Below are positions 1 through 12,630 of a DNA stretch of 64,000 nt, in pieces. The position numbers were made by a program, and so were the translations under genes. The notes below the pieces were generated by a model. That model did no database searches. It saw nothing but the letters and a program-made list of their open reading frames with translations, and had not been told where the DNA came from. The DNA comes from Calliopsis andreniformis. Its lineage: Eukaryota > Arthropoda > Insecta > Hymenoptera > Andrenidae. The stretch covers positions 496,001-560,000 of the forward strand of contig NW_027480495.1 of NCBI RefSeq assembly GCF_051401765.1. Reading direction: 5' to 3'. The first letter of the stretch is position 1; the number at the start of each line of letters is the position of its first letter.

Positions 1-489
1 ACCACTCAACACTCAGTCCTCAATGCTCAATCCTCAATCCTCAATTCTCAATCTTCAATCCTCAATACTGAATCTCCAATCCTCAATCCTCAATCCTCAA
101 TACTCAATCCTCAATCCTCAGTCTTCAATCCTCAGTCCCCAATCCTCAGTCTTCAATCCTCAATACTCAATCCTCTATCCTCAATCCTCAATCCTCAGAC
201 CTCAATCCTCAATCTTCAATCCACAATACACAATCCTCAATCTTCAATCCTCAATCCTCAATCCTCAATTCTCAATCCTCAATCCTCAATCGTCAATCAT
301 CAATCCTCAATCATCAATCCTCAATCCTCAATTCTCAATCTTTAATCCCCAACACTCAATCTTCAATCCTGAATCCCCAATCCTCATTCCTCAATCCTCA
401 ATCCTCAATCCTCAATCGTCAGTTTTCAATCATCAATACTCAATCTTCAACCCTCAATCCTCAATCCTCAATCCTCAGTCCTCATTCTT

Positions 490-1240
490 CAATCCTCAAT
501 ACCCAATCCTCAATCTTCAATCCTCAATCCTCAATCCTCAATTCTCAATCCTCAATCCTCAGTCCTCAGTCCTCAAACCTCAATCCTCAACCCTCAGCCC
601 TCATCCTCAATACTCAATCCTCAATCCTCAATCGTCAATCTTCAATCCTCAATACTCAATCCTCAATCCTCAATCCTCAATCCTCAATCCTCAATCCTGA
701 ATACTCAATCTTCAATCCTCAATCCTCAATCCTCAACCCTCAATCCTCACTCCTCAATCCTCAATTCTCAGCCCTCAATCCTCAGCCCTCAGTCCTCAAA
801 CCTCAATCCTCAACCCTCAGCCCTCATCCTCAATCTTCAATCCTCAATCCTCAATCCTCAGTCCCCAATCGTCAATCTTCAATCCTCAATACCCTTTCTT
901 CAATCCTCAATCCTCTATCCTCAATCCTCAATACTCATTCTTCAATCCTCAATACCCAATCCTCAATCTTCAATCCTAAATCCTCAATCCTCAATTCTCA
1001 ATCCTCAATCCTCAATCCTCAGTCCTCAAACATCAATACTCAGCCCTCAGTCCTCGTCCTCAATGCACAACCCTCAATGCTCAATCCTCAACCTTCAATC
1101 ATCAATATTCAATCTTCAATCCTCAATCCTCAATCCTCAATCCTCAATCCTCAATCCTCAATGCTCAATCCTCAATACCCAATCCTCAATCTTCAATCCT
1201 CAATCTTCAATCCTCAATCCTCAATCCTCAATCCTCAATC
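490..1240 (+). repeat. Segmental copy, partner at 8296-9046
   Basis: The order of variant heptamers matches the block 7,806 bp downstream, including the TCAATAC after the hexamer near 605 and the TCAATGC near 1158. A few substitutions separate the copies. Confidence 0.8.
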
Positions 1241-1304
1241 CTCAGTCCTCAAACCACAATCCTGAATCCTCAATCCTGAATCCTCAATCTTCAGCACTCA
1301 GTCT

Positions 1305-1444
1305 TCAACAATCAGTTGTCAATCCTCAATCCTCAATAGAGTATCCTCAGTTCAGAGTTTTCAATACGCAATCCTCAGTCTGCAATCTTCAAATCTCTAT
1401 CCACAAACCTCAATTCTCATCACTCAACCCCCAACACTCAGTCT
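1305..1444 (+). repeat. Core 1, class C
   Basis: Class C is defined by unit 7 TCAGTTC and unit 8 AGAGTTT. Here unit 6 is AGTATCC and the last unit TCAGTCT. First half of a 315-bp C/A2 pair. Confidence 0.9.
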
Positions 1445-1619
1445 CCAATCCTCAATCTTCAATCCTCAATCCTCAATCCTCAGTCCCCAATCGTCAATCC
1501 TCAATCCTCAATCCTCAATCTTCAATCCTCAATACTCAATCTTCAACCCTCAATCCTCAGTCTTCGAACCTCAATTCTGAATCCTCATTCCTGAATCGTC
1601 AATCTTCAGCCCTCAGTCA

Positions 1620-1759
1620 TCAACAATCAGTCGTCAATCCTCAATCCTCAATAGAATATCCTCAATTCACAGTTTTCAATACTCAATACTCAATCTGCAA
1701 TCTTCAAACCTCTATCCACAATCATCAATTCTCATCACTCAACCCTCAACACGCAGTCC
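1620..1759 (+). repeat. Core 2, class A2
   Basis: Class A2 has unit 8 ACAGTTT with unit 14 TCTATCC. Unit 2 is TCAGTCG here; the last unit is GCAGTCC, as in the other A2 cores of C/A2 pairs. Confidence 0.9.
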
Positions 1760-2255
1760 TCAGTGCTCAATCCTCAATCCTCAATTCTCAATCCTCAATC
1801 CTCAATACTGAATTTTCAATCCTCAATCCTAAATACACAATACTCAATACTCAATCCTCAATGTTCAATCCTCAATACCCAATCCTCAATCTTCAATCCT
1901 CAATCCTCAATCCTCAATTCTCAATCCTCAATCCTCAGTCCTCAGTCCTCAAACCTCAATCCTCAACCCTCAGCCCTCATCCTCAATCCTCAATCCTCAA
2001 TCCTCAATCCTCAAACCTCAATCTTCAATCCTCAATACTCAATCCTCAATCTTCAATCCTCAATCCTCAATCCTCAATTCTCAATCCTCAATCCTCAGCC
2101 CTCAGTCCTCAAACGTCAATCCTCAATCCTCAATCCTCAATCCTCAATCCTCAATCTTCAATCCTCAATACTCAGTCTTCAATCATCAATCCTCAGTCCT
2201 CGAACCTCAATTCTGAATCCGCATTCCTGAATCCTCAATCTTCAGCGCTCAGTCA

Positions 2256-2395
2256 TCAACAATCAGTTGTCAATCCTCAATCCTCAATAGAATATCCTCA
2301 ATTCACAGTTTTCAATACACAATACTCAATCTGCAATCTTCAAACCTGTATACACAATCATCAATTCTCATCACTCACCACTCAACACTCAGTCC
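2256..2395 (+). repeat. Core 3, class A1-T
   Basis: Reference copy for A1: unit 8 ACAGTTT, unit 14 TGTATAC (a GTATAC palindrome), unit 18 TCACCAC. Unit 2 starts with T (TCAGTTG). Confidence 0.92.
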
Positions 2396-2819
2396 TCAAT
2401 GCTCAATCCTCAATCCTCAATTCTCAATCTTCAATCCTCAATACTGAATCTTCAATCCTCAATCCTCAATCCTCAATACTCAATCCTCAATCCTCAGTCT
2501 TCAATCCTCATTCTTCAATCCTCAATACCCAATCCTCAATCTTGAATCCTCAATCCTCAATCCTCAATTCTCAATCCTCAATCCTCAATCCTCAGACCTC
2601 AAACATCAATACTCAGCCCTCATTACTCGTCCTCAATCCACAACCCTCAATGCTCAATCTTCAATCTTCAATCATCAATATTCAATCTTCAATCCTCAAT
2701 CCTCAATCCTCAATCCTCAATCCTCAATCCTCAATCCTCAATCCTCAATCTTCAATCCTCAATACTCAATCCTCAATCCTCAATCCTCAATCCTCAATCC
2801 ACAATCCTCAATCCTCAAT

Positions 2820-3136
2820 CCTCAATCCTGAATCTTCAATCCTCAGTCCCCAATCCTCAATCTTCAATCCTCAATCCTCAATCCTCGATCCTCAATCTTC
2901 AATACTCTGTCCTCAGTCCTCAAACGTGAATGCTCAATCCTCTATCCCCAATCCTCAATCCTCAATCCTCTATCATCATTCGTCAATCTTCAATACTCAA
3001 TACGCAATCCCCAATGGTCAGTACTCAACCATCAATCCTCAATTATCAATACTCAATAGAATATCCTGAATTCTCAGGATTCAATACTCAATCTTCAAGA
3101 CTCAATCCTCAATCCTCAATTCTCAATCCTCAATCC
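2820..3136 (+). repeat. About 317-bp block with diverged partial core, partner at 7042-7358
   Basis: Shares rare variants with its partner at offset 4,222 bp: TCTGTCC, the TCAAACG-TGAATGC pair, and a partial core. These variants are not seen elsewhere in the window. Confidence 0.85.
3025..3094 (+). repeat. Partial diverged core (10 units)
   Basis: Retains TCAATAG followed by AATATCC but has TCAACCA at its start, TGAATTC and TCAGGAT where cores carry units 7-8, and no 3' half. Confidence 0.8.
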
Positions 3137-4315
3137 TCAACCCTCAATCCTCATTCCTCAAACCTCAATCCTCAACCCTCAGTCCTCATCCTCAATTCTC
3201 AATCCTCAATCCTCAATCTTCAATCTTCAATCCTCAATCCTCAAACCTCAATCCTCTACCGTCAGTCCTCGTCCTCAATCCTCAAACCTCAATCCTCAAT
3301 CCTCAATATTGAATCATCAATACTCAATCTTCAATCCCCAGTCCTCAATCTCCAATCCTCAATGCTCAATCCTCAATCCTCAATCCTCAGTCCTCAATCC
3401 TCAATCCTCAATCCTCAATCCTCAATCGTCAATCTTCAATCCTCAATAATCAACCTCCAATCCAAGATCCTCAATCCCCAATCTTCAATCCTTAATCCTC
3501 AAACTTCAGTCCTCAATCCCCAGTCATCAACCTTCCATCCTCAATGCTCAATCCTCAATCCTCAATCCTCAGTACTCAATCCTCAATCCTCAATCCTCAA
3601 ACCTCAATCCTCAACCGTCAGTCCTCATCCTCCATCCCCAATCCTCAATCCTCAATCCTCAATCTTTAATCCCCAATACTCAATCTTCAATCCTCAATCC
3701 TCAATCCTGAATCCTCAATCCTCAATGCCCCATCCTCAATCTTCAATGCTCAATCCTCAATCCTCAATCCTCAATACTCATTCCTCAATCTTCAATCCTC
3801 AATACTCAATCTTCAATCCTCAATTCTCAATCCTCAATCCACAACCCTCAATCCTCAATCCTGAATCCTCAATCTTCAATCCTCAATACCCAATCCTCAA
3901 TGCTCAATCCTCAATCCTCAATCATCAATTCTCAATCCTCAATCCTCAATCCTCAATCATCAATTCTCAATCCTCAATCCTCAATCCTCAGGCCTCAAAC
4001 ATCAATATTCAACCCTCAGTCCTCGTCCTCAATCCACAACACTCAATCCTCAATCCTCAATCTTCAGACCTCAAACATCATTACTCAGCCCTCAGTCCTG
4101 GTCCTCAATCCACAACCCTCAATGCTCAATCCTCAATCTTCAATCATCAATATTCAATCTTCAATCCTCAATCCTCAATCCTCAGTCCTCAATCCTCAAT
4201 CCTCAATCCTCAATCCTCAATCCTCAATCCTCAATCCTCAATCCTCAATATTGAATCCTCAATACTCAATCTTCAATCATCAATCCTCAATCCTCAGTCC
4301 TCAATCCTCAATCCT
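3137..4315 (+). repeat. Copy 1 of a 1,346-bp-offset direct duplication
   Basis: About 1.18 kb is near-identical to 4483-5661, with matching rare units such as TCTACCG, TTAATCC, CATGCCC-like variants and TCAGGCC. The offset 1,346 equals 193 heptamers minus 5, as expected if five 6-bp units lie within. A short internal piece (3445 onward, beginning AATAATCAACC) recurs at 4351 and 4791. Confidence 0.92.
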
Positions 4316-4482
4316 CAATCCTCAATCCTCAATCCTCAATCCTCAATCCTCAATAATCAACCTCCAATCCAAGATCCTCAATCCCCAATCTTCAATCCTT
4401 AATCCTCAAACTTCAGTCCTCAATCCCCAGTCATCAACCTTCCATCCTCAATGCTCAATCCTCAATCCTCAATCCTCAGTAC
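4316..4482 (+). repeat. Junction segment between the two 1,346-bp-offset copies
   Basis: Starts as a plain TCAATCC run and then re-enters the AATAATCAACC module also present at 3445 and 4791. It looks like the recombination joint of the duplication. Confidence 0.75.
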
Positions 4483-5661
4483 TCAACCCTCAATCCTCAT
4501 TCCTCAAACCTCAATCCTCAACCCTCAGTCCTCATCCTCAATTCTCAATCCTCAATCCTCAATATTCAATCTTCAATCCTCAATCCTCAAACCTCAATCC
4601 TCTACCGTCAGTCCTCGTCCTCAATCCTCAAACCTCAATCCTCAATCCTCAATATTGAATCATCAATACTCAATCTTCAATCCCCAGTCCTCAATCTCCA
4701 ATCCTCAATGCTCAATCCTCAATCCTCAATCCTCAGTCCTCAATCCTCAATCCTCAATCCTCAATCCTCAATCGTCAATCTTCAATCCTCAATAATCAAC
4801 CTCCAATCCAAGATCCTCAATCCCCAATCTTCAATCCTTAATCCTCAAACTTCAGTCCTCAATCCCCAGTCATCAACCTTCCATCCTCAATGCTCAATCC
4901 TCAATCCTCAATCCTCAGTACTCAATCCTCAATCCTCAATCCTCAAACCTCAATCCTCAACCGTCAGTCCTCATCCTCCATCCCCAATCCTCAATCCTCA
5001 ATCCTCAATCTTTAATCCCCAATACTCAATCTTCAATCCTCAATCCTCAATCCTGAATCCTCAATCCTCAATGCCCCATCCTCAATCTTCAATGCTCAAT
5101 CCTCAATCCTCAATCCTCAATACTCATTCCTCAATCTTCAATCCTCAATACTCAATCTTCAATCCTCAATTCTCAATCCTCAATCCACAACCCTCAATCC
5201 TCAATCCTGAATCCTCAATCTTCAATCCTCAATACCCAATCCTCAATGCTCAATCCTCAATCCTCAATCATCAATTCTCAATCCTCAATCCTCAATCCTC
5301 AATCATCAATTCTCAATCCTCAATCCTCAATCCTCAGGCCTCAAACATCAATATTCAACCCTCAGTCCTCGTCCTCAATCCACAACACTCAATCCTCAAT
5401 CCTCAATCTTCAGACCTCAAACATCATTACTCAGCCCTCAGTCCTGGTCCTCAATCCACAACCCTCAATGCTCAATCCTCAATCTTCAATCATCAATATT
5501 CAATCTTCAATCCTCAATCCTCAATCCTCAGTCCTCAATCCTCAATCCTCAATCCTCAATCCTCAATCCTCAATCCTCAATCCTCAATCCTCAATATTGA
5601 ATCCTCAATACTCAATCTTCAATCATCAATCCTCAATCCTCAGTCCTCAATCCTCAATCCT
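4483..5661 (+). repeat. Copy 2 of the 1,346-bp-offset direct duplication
   Basis: Near-identical to 3137-4315. The match ends near 5661 where copy 2 shows TCAATAC and then a short local repeat (the AATATTGAATCC module at about 5585 and again at about 5705). Confidence 0.92.
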
Positions 5662-7041
5662 CAATACTCAATCCTCAATCCTCAATCCTCAATCCTCAAT
5701 CCTCAATATTGAATCCTCAATACTCAATCTTCAATCATCAATCCTCAATCCTCAATCCTCAGTCCTCAATCCTCAGTCATCAATCCACATTCATCAATCC
5801 TCAATCTTCAATACTCAATCCTCGATCCTCAATCCTCAATCCTCAAACCTCAATCATCAATCCTCAATACTCAATCTTCAATCCTCAATCCTCAGTCTTC
5901 AAACCTCAATCCTCAATCCTCAGTGATCAATACTCAACCTTCAATACACAATCCTCAATCCTCAATCCTCAATCTTCAATCCTCAATCCATAACCTTCAA
6001 CCCTCAATCTTCAATCCTCAATCCTCAATCCTCAATCCTCAATCCTCAAACCTCAGACATCAATACTCAATCTTCAATCCTCAATACTCAATTTCAATCA
6101 TCAATCCTCAATTCTCAATCCTCAATACTCAATCCTCGATCCTCAACCTTCAATCCTCAATCCTCAATCCTCAATCTTTAATCGTCAGTACTCAATCTTG
6201 AATCCTCAATCCTCAATCCTCAATTCTGAATTCTCAACCCTCAATCCTCATTCTTCAAACCTCAATCCTCAACCCTCAGTCCTCATCCTCAATTCTCAAT
6301 CCTCAATCCTCAATCCTCAATCCTCAATCCTCAATCTTCAATCCTCAATAATCAATCTTCAAACCCCGATCCTCAATTCTCAATCCTCAATCCTCAATGT
6401 TCAATCCTCAATACTCAATCTTCAATCCTCAATCCTCAATCCTCAATCCTCAATCCTCATTCTTCAATCCTTAATACCCAATCCTCAATCTTCAATCCTC
6501 TATCCTCAATTCGCATTCCTCAATCCTCAATCCTCAGACCTCAAGTATCAATACTCAATCCTCAGTCCTCGTCCTCAATACACAACCCTCAGTCATCAAT
6601 CCTCAATCTTCATTCATCAATATTCAACTTTCAATCCTCAGTCCACAATCCTCAATGTTCAATCCTCAATACCCAATCCTCAATCTTCAATCCTCAATCC
6701 TCAATCCTCAATCCTCAATCCTGAATCCTCAACCCTCAATCCTCAGTCCTCAAACCTCAATCTCTAATCCTCAATCCTGAATCCTCAATCTTCAGCCCTC
6801 AGTCCTCATAAATCAATTGTCAATCCTCAATCCTCAATAGAATATCCTCAATTCACAGTTTTCAATACTCAATCCCCATTCCTCACTCTTCAAGTCTCAA
6901 TCCACAAATATCAATTCTCATCACTCAATCATCAACACTCAGTCCTGAATCTTCAATCCTCAATCCTCAATCCTCAATCCTCAATCTTCAATCCTCAAAA
7001 CTGAATCTTCAACGCTCAATCCTCAATCCTCAATCCTCAAT
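5662..7041 (+). repeat. Irregular heptamer segment without clear HOR
   Basis: Heptamers and variants with one core (6806) and unusual local units (GTGATCA near 5922, a 6-bp TCAATT near 6090). I saw no long internal duplication and nothing non-satellite. Confidence 0.7.
6806..6945 (+). repeat. Core 4, diverged A-like
   Basis: Units 1-2 are TCATAAA and TCAATTG; unit 8 ACAGTTT is kept; units 10-14 are unusual (TCAATCC, CCATTCC, TCACTCT, TCAAGTC, TCAATCC). Confidence 0.85.
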
Positions 7042-7358
7042 CCTCAATCCTGAATCTTCAATCCTCAGTCCCCAATCCTCAATCTTCAATCCTCAATCCT
7101 CAATCCTCGATCCTCAACCTTCAATACTCTGTCCTCAGTCCTCAAACGTGAATGCTCAATCCTCTATCCCCAGTCCTCAATCCTCAATCCTCTATCATCA
7201 TTCGTCAATCTTCAATACTCAATACGCAATCCCCAATGGTCAGTACTCAACCATCAATCCTCAATTATCAATACTCGATAGAATATCCTGAATTCTCAGG
7301 ATTCAATACTCAATCTTCAATACTCAATCCTCAATCCTCAATTCTCAATCCTCAATCC
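7042..7358 (+). repeat. About 317-bp block with diverged partial core, partner at 2820-3136
   Basis: Second copy of the block at 2.8 kb, with a few substitutions (for example TCGATAG for TCAATAG near 7275). Confidence 0.85.
7247..7316 (+). repeat. Partial diverged core, second copy
   Basis: Matches the 3025 partial core apart from TCGATAG and TCAATAC/TCAATCT flank changes. Confidence 0.8.
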
Positions 7359-8112
7359 TCAATCCTCAATCTTCAATCCTCAATACTCAATCTTCAATCC
7401 TCAATCTTCAATCCTCAATCCTCAATCCTCAATCCTCAATCCTCAATCCTCAATCCTCAATCTTCAATCCTCAATACTCAATCCTCAATCTTCAATCCTC
7501 AATCCTCAATCCTCAATTCTCAATCCTCAATCCTCAGCCCTCAGTCCTCAAACGTCAATCCTCAACCCTCAGCCCTCATCCTCAAACTTCAATCCTCAAT
7601 CCTCAATCCTCAATCCTCAATCCTCAATCCTCAACCTTCAATCCTCAATACTCAATCTTCAATCCTCAATCCTCAATCCTCAATCCTCAATCCTCAATCC
7701 TCAATCGTCAGTCTTCAATCCTCAATACTCAATCTTCAATCCTGAATCCCCAATCCTCATTCCTCAATCCTCAATCCTCAATCCTCAATCGTCAGTTTTC
7801 AATCATCAATACTCAATCTTCAACCCTCAATCCTCAATCCTCAATCCTCAGTCCTCATTCTTCAATCCTCAATACCCAATCCTCAATCTTCAATCCTCAA
7901 TACTAAATCCTCAATTCTCAATCCTCAATCCTCAGTCCTGAGTCCTCAAACCTCAATCCTCAACTCTCAGCCCTGATCCTCAATCCTCAATCCTCCATCT
8001 TCAACCCTCAATCCTCAACCCTCAAGCCTCAATCCTCAATCCTCAATCCTCAGTCCTCAAACCTCAATCCTGAATCCTCAATCCTGAATCCTCAATCTTC
8101 AGACCTCAGACA

Positions 8113-8252
8113 TCAACAATCAGTTGTCAATCCTCAATCCTCAATAGAATATCATCAATTCACAGTTTTCAATACTCAATTCTCAATCTGCAATCGTCAT
8201 ATCTCTATCCGCAAACATCAATTCTCATCAATCAACCTTCAACACTCAGTCC
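8113..8252 (+). repeat. Core 5, B/A hybrid
   Basis: Unit 6 AATATCA is B-like, unit 8 ACAGTTT is A-like; units 12-15 (GCAATCG, TCATATC, TCTATCC, GCAAACA) are partly private. Confidence 0.85.
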
Positions 8253-8295
8253 CCAATTATCAATCTTCAATCCTCAATCCTCAATCCTCAGTCTT

Positions 8296-9046
8296 CAATC
8301 CTCAATACCCAATCCTCAATCTTCAATCCTCAATCCTCAATCCTCAATTCTCAATCCTCAATCCTCAGTCCTCAGTCCTCAAACCTCAATCCTCAACCCT
8401 CAGCCCTCATCCTCAATACTCAATCCTCAATCCTCAATCGTCAATCTTCAATCCTCAATACTCAATCCTCAATCCTCAATCCTCAATCCTCAATCCTCAA
8501 TCCTGAATACTCAATCTTCAATCCTCAATCCTCAATCCCCAACCCTCAATCCTCACTCCTCAATCCTCAATTCTCAGCCCTCAATCCTCAGCCCTCAGTC
8601 CTCAAACCTTAATCCTCAACCCTCAGCCCTCATCCTCAATCTTCAATCCTCAATCCTCAATCCTCAATCCCCAATCCTCAATCTTCAATCCTCAATACTC
8701 TTTCTTCAATCCTCAATCCTCTATCCTCAATCCTCAATCCTCATTCTTCAATCCTCAATACCCAATCCTCAATCTTCAATCCTAAATCCTCAATCCTCAA
8801 TTCTCAATCCTCAATCCTCAATCCTCAGACCTCAAACATCAATACTCAGCCCTCAGTCCTCCTCCTCAATGCACAACCCTCAATGCTCAATCCTTAACCT
8901 TCAATCATCAATATTCAATCTTCAATCCTCAATCCTCAATCCTCAATCCTCAATCCTCAATCCTCAATGCTCAATCCTCAATACCCAATCCTCAATCTTC
9001 AATCCTCAATCTTCAATCCTCAATCCTCAATCCTCAATCCTCAATC
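8296..9046 (+). repeat. Segmental copy, partner at 490-1240
   Basis: Second copy of the early block at offset 7,806 bp. A separate match upstream (about 7745-7880 to 370-510) has offset 7,373, so an indel or junction lies between them near 7.9-8.3 kb. Confidence 0.8.
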
Positions 9047-9515
9047 CACAATCCTCACTCCTCAATCCTCATTCCTCAATCCTCAATACCCAATCCTCAA
9101 TCTTCAATCCTCAATCCTCAATCCTCAATTCTCAATCCTCAATCCTCAATCTTCAATCCACAATACACAATCCTCAATCTTCAATCCTCAATCCTCAATC
9201 CTCAATTCTCAATCCTCAATCCTCAGCCCTCAGTCCTCAAGCCTCAATCCTCAACCCTCAGCCCTCATCCTCAAACTTCAATCCTCAATCCTCAATCCTC
9301 AATCTTCGAACATCAATCTTCAATCCTCAATACTCAATCTTCAATCCTCAATACTCAATCCTCAATCCTCAATCCTCAATCCTCAATCCTCAATCCTCAA
9401 TCCTCAATCCTCAATCTTCAATCCTCAATACTCAGTCTTCAATCCTCTATCCTCATTCCTCGAACCTCAATTCTGAATCCGCATTCCTGAATCCTCAATC
9501 TTCAGCGCTCAGTCA

Positions 9516-9655
9516 TCAACAATCAGTTGTCAATCCTCAATCCTCAATAGAATATCCTCAATTCACAGTTTTCAATACACAATACTCAATCTGCAATCTT
9601 CAAACCTGTATACACAATCATCAATTCTCATCACTCACCACTCAACACTCAGTCC
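9516..9655 (+). repeat. Core 6, class A1-T
   Basis: Same units as the 2256 core, with the same TGAATCC-GCATTCC flank upstream. Partner A1-G core is 1,209 bp downstream. Confidence 0.9.
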
Positions 9656-10724
9656 TCAATGCTCAATCCTCAATCCTCAATTCTCAATCTTCAATCCTCA
9701 ATACTGAATCTTCAATCTTCAATCCTCAATCCTCAATACTCAATCCTCAATCCTCAGTCTTCAATCCTCAGTCCCCAATCCTCAATCTTCAATCCTCAAT
9801 ACTCAATCCTCAATCCTCAATCCTCAATCCTCAATCCTCAATCCTCAATCCTCAATCCTCATTCTTCAATCCTCAATACCCAATCCTCAATCTTGAATCC
9901 TCAATCCTCAATCCTCAATTCTCAATCCTCAATCCTCAATCCTCAGACCTCAAACATCAATACTCAGCCCTCATTACTCGTCCTCAATCCACAACCCTCA
10001 ATGCTCAATCTTCAATCTTCAATCATCAATATTCAATCTTCAATCCTCAATCCTCAATCCTCAATCCTCAATCCTCAATCCTCAATGTTCAATCCTCAAT
10101 ACCCAATCCTCAATCTTCAATCCTCAATCTTCAATCCTCAATCCTCAATCCTCAATCCTCAATCCTCAATCCTCAATCCTCAATCTTAAATCCTCAATAC
10201 TCAATCTTCAATGCTCAATCCTCAATCCTCAATCCTCAACCTTCATTCCTCAATCCACAATCCTCACTCCTCAGTCCTCATTCCTCAATCCTCAATACCC
10301 AATCCTCAATCTTCAATCCTCAATCCTCAATCCTCAATTCTCAATCCTCAATCCTCAATCTTCAATCCACAATACACAATCCTCAATCTTCAATCCTCAA
10401 TCCTCAATCCTCAATTCTCATTCCTCAATCCTCAGCCCTCAGTCCTCAAGCCTCAATCCTCAACCCTCAGCCCTCATCCTCAAACTTCAATCCTCAATCC
10501 TCAATCCTCAATCTTCGAACCTCAATCTTCAATCCTCAATACTCAATGTTCAATCCTCAATACTCAATCCTCAATCCTCAATCCTCAATCCTCAATCCTC
10601 AATCCTCAATCCTCAATCCTCAATCTTCAATCCTCAATACTCAGTCTTCAATCCTCTATCCTCATTCCTCGAACCTCAATTCTGAATCCGCATTCCTGAA
10701 TCCTCAATCTTCAGCCCTAAGTCA

Positions 10725-10864
10725 TCAACAAGCAGTTGTCAATCCTCAATCCTCAATAGAATATCCTCAATTCACAGTTTTCAATACCCAATACTCAATC
10801 TGCAATCTTCAAGCCTGTATACACAATCATCAATTCTCATCACTCACCACTCAACACTCAGTCC
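10725..10864 (+). repeat. Core 7, class A1-G
   Basis: Unit 2 is GCAGTTG, unit 13 TCAAGCC, and the unit before the core is TAAGTCA: the marks of the A1-G lineage. Confidence 0.9.
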
Positions 10865-11673
10865 TCAATGCTCAATCCTCAATCCTCAATTCTTAATCTT
10901 CAATCCTCAATACTGAATTTTCAATCCTCAATCCTCAATACACAATACTCAATCCTCAATCCTCAATCCTCAATTCTCAGTCCTCAATCCTCAGCCCTCA
11001 GCCGTCAAACCTCAATCCTCAAACCTCAGCCCTCATCCTCAATCTTCAATCCTCAATCCTCAATCCTCAATCCCCAATCCTCAATCTTCAATCCTCAATA
11101 CTCTTTCTTCAATCCTCAATCCTCAATCCTCAATCCTCAATCCTCATTCTTCAATCCTCAATACCCAATCCTCAATCTTCAATCCTCAATCCTCAATCCG
11201 CAATTCTCAATCCTCAATCCTCAATCCTCAGACCTCAAACATCAATACTCAGCCCTCAGTCCTCGTCCTCAATCCACAACCCTCAATGCTCAATCCTCAA
11301 TCTTCAATCATCAATATTCAATCTTCAATCCTCAATCCTCAATCCTCAATCCTCAATACTCAATCCTCAATGTTCAATCCTCAATACCCAATCCTCAATC
11401 TTCAATCCTCAATCCTCAATCCTCAATTCTCAATCCTCAATCCTCAGTCCTCAGTCCTCAATCCTCAATCCTCAATCGTCAATCCTCAATTCTCAATCCT
11501 CGATCCTCAGTCTTCAGTCCTCAAACCTCAATCCTGAATCCTCAGCCCTCATCCGCAATCCTCAATCCTCAATCCTCAATCCTCAGTCCTCAATCCTCAA
11601 TCCTCAATCCTCAATCCTCAATCCTCAGTCCTCAAACCTCAATCCTGAATCCTCAACCTTCAGAAATCAGACC

Positions 11674-11813
11674 TCAACAATCAGTTGTCAATCCTCAATC
11701 CTCAATAGAATATCATCAATTCACACCTTTCAATACTCAAAACTCAACCTGCAATCTTCAAATCTCTATCCACAAACATCAATTGTCATCACTCAACCCT
11801 CAACACTCAGTAC
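11674..11813 (+). repeat. Core 8, class B
   Basis: Class B is defined by unit 6 AATATCA, unit 8 ACACCTT, unit 10 TCAAAAC. Last unit TCAGTAC is shared with the 14111 copy. Confidence 0.9.
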
Positions 11814-12490
11814 CCAATCCTCAATCTTCAATCCTCAATCATCAATCCTCAATCTTCAATTCTCAATCTTTAATCCCCAATACTCATTCTTCAATCCTCA
11901 ATCCTCAATCCTCAATCCTCAATCCTCTATCCTCAATCCTCAATCCTCAATCCTCAATCCTCAATTCTCAATCCTCAATCCTCAGCCCTCAGTCCTCAAA
12001 CCTCATTCTTCAATCCTCAATACCCAATCCTCAATCTTCAGTCCTCAATCCTCAATCCTCAATTCTCAATCCTCAATCCTCAATCCACAGACCTCAAACA
12101 TCAATACTCAGCCCTCAGTCCTCGTCCTCAATCCACAACCCTCAATCCTCAATCCTCAATCTTCAATCATCAATATTCAATCTTCAATCCTCAATCCTCA
12201 ATCCTCAATCCTCAATCGTCAATGTTCAATCCTCAATACCCAAGCCTCAATCTTCAATCCTCAATCCTCAATCCTCAATTCTCAATCCTCAATTCTCAAT
12301 CCTCAATCCTCAGCCCTCAGTCCTCAAACCTCAATCCTCAACCCTCAGCCCTCATCCTCAATCCTCAATCCTCAATCCTCAATCCTCAATCTTCAATCCT
12401 CAATACTCAGTCTTCAATCCTCAATCCTCAGTCCTCGAACCTCAATTCTGAATCCGCATTCCTGAATCCTCAATCTTCAGCGCTCAGTCA

Positions 12491-12630
12491 TCAACAATCA
12501 GTTGTCAATCCTCAATCCTAAATAGAATATCCTCAATTCACAGTTTTTAATACACAATACTCAATCTGCAATCTTCAAACCTGTATACACAATCATCAAT
12601 TCTCATCACTCACCACTCAACACTCAGTCC
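12491..12630 (+). repeat. Core 9, class A1-T
   Basis: Two private changes: unit 5 reads AAAATAG-like (TAAATAG context) and unit 9 begins TTAATAC. Confidence 0.9.

Noticed and set aside
2256..2395. The 140-bp core as a transposon remnant, tRNA-like or other inserted element
   Set aside because: It divides exactly into heptamers in phase with the array, and has no terminal repeats, target duplications or recognisable promoter boxes.
3001..3100. CENP-B-box-like motif near core sequences
   Set aside because: I looked for a CENP-B-box pattern in the cores and saw none; the array lacks the G/C-rich arms such a box needs.
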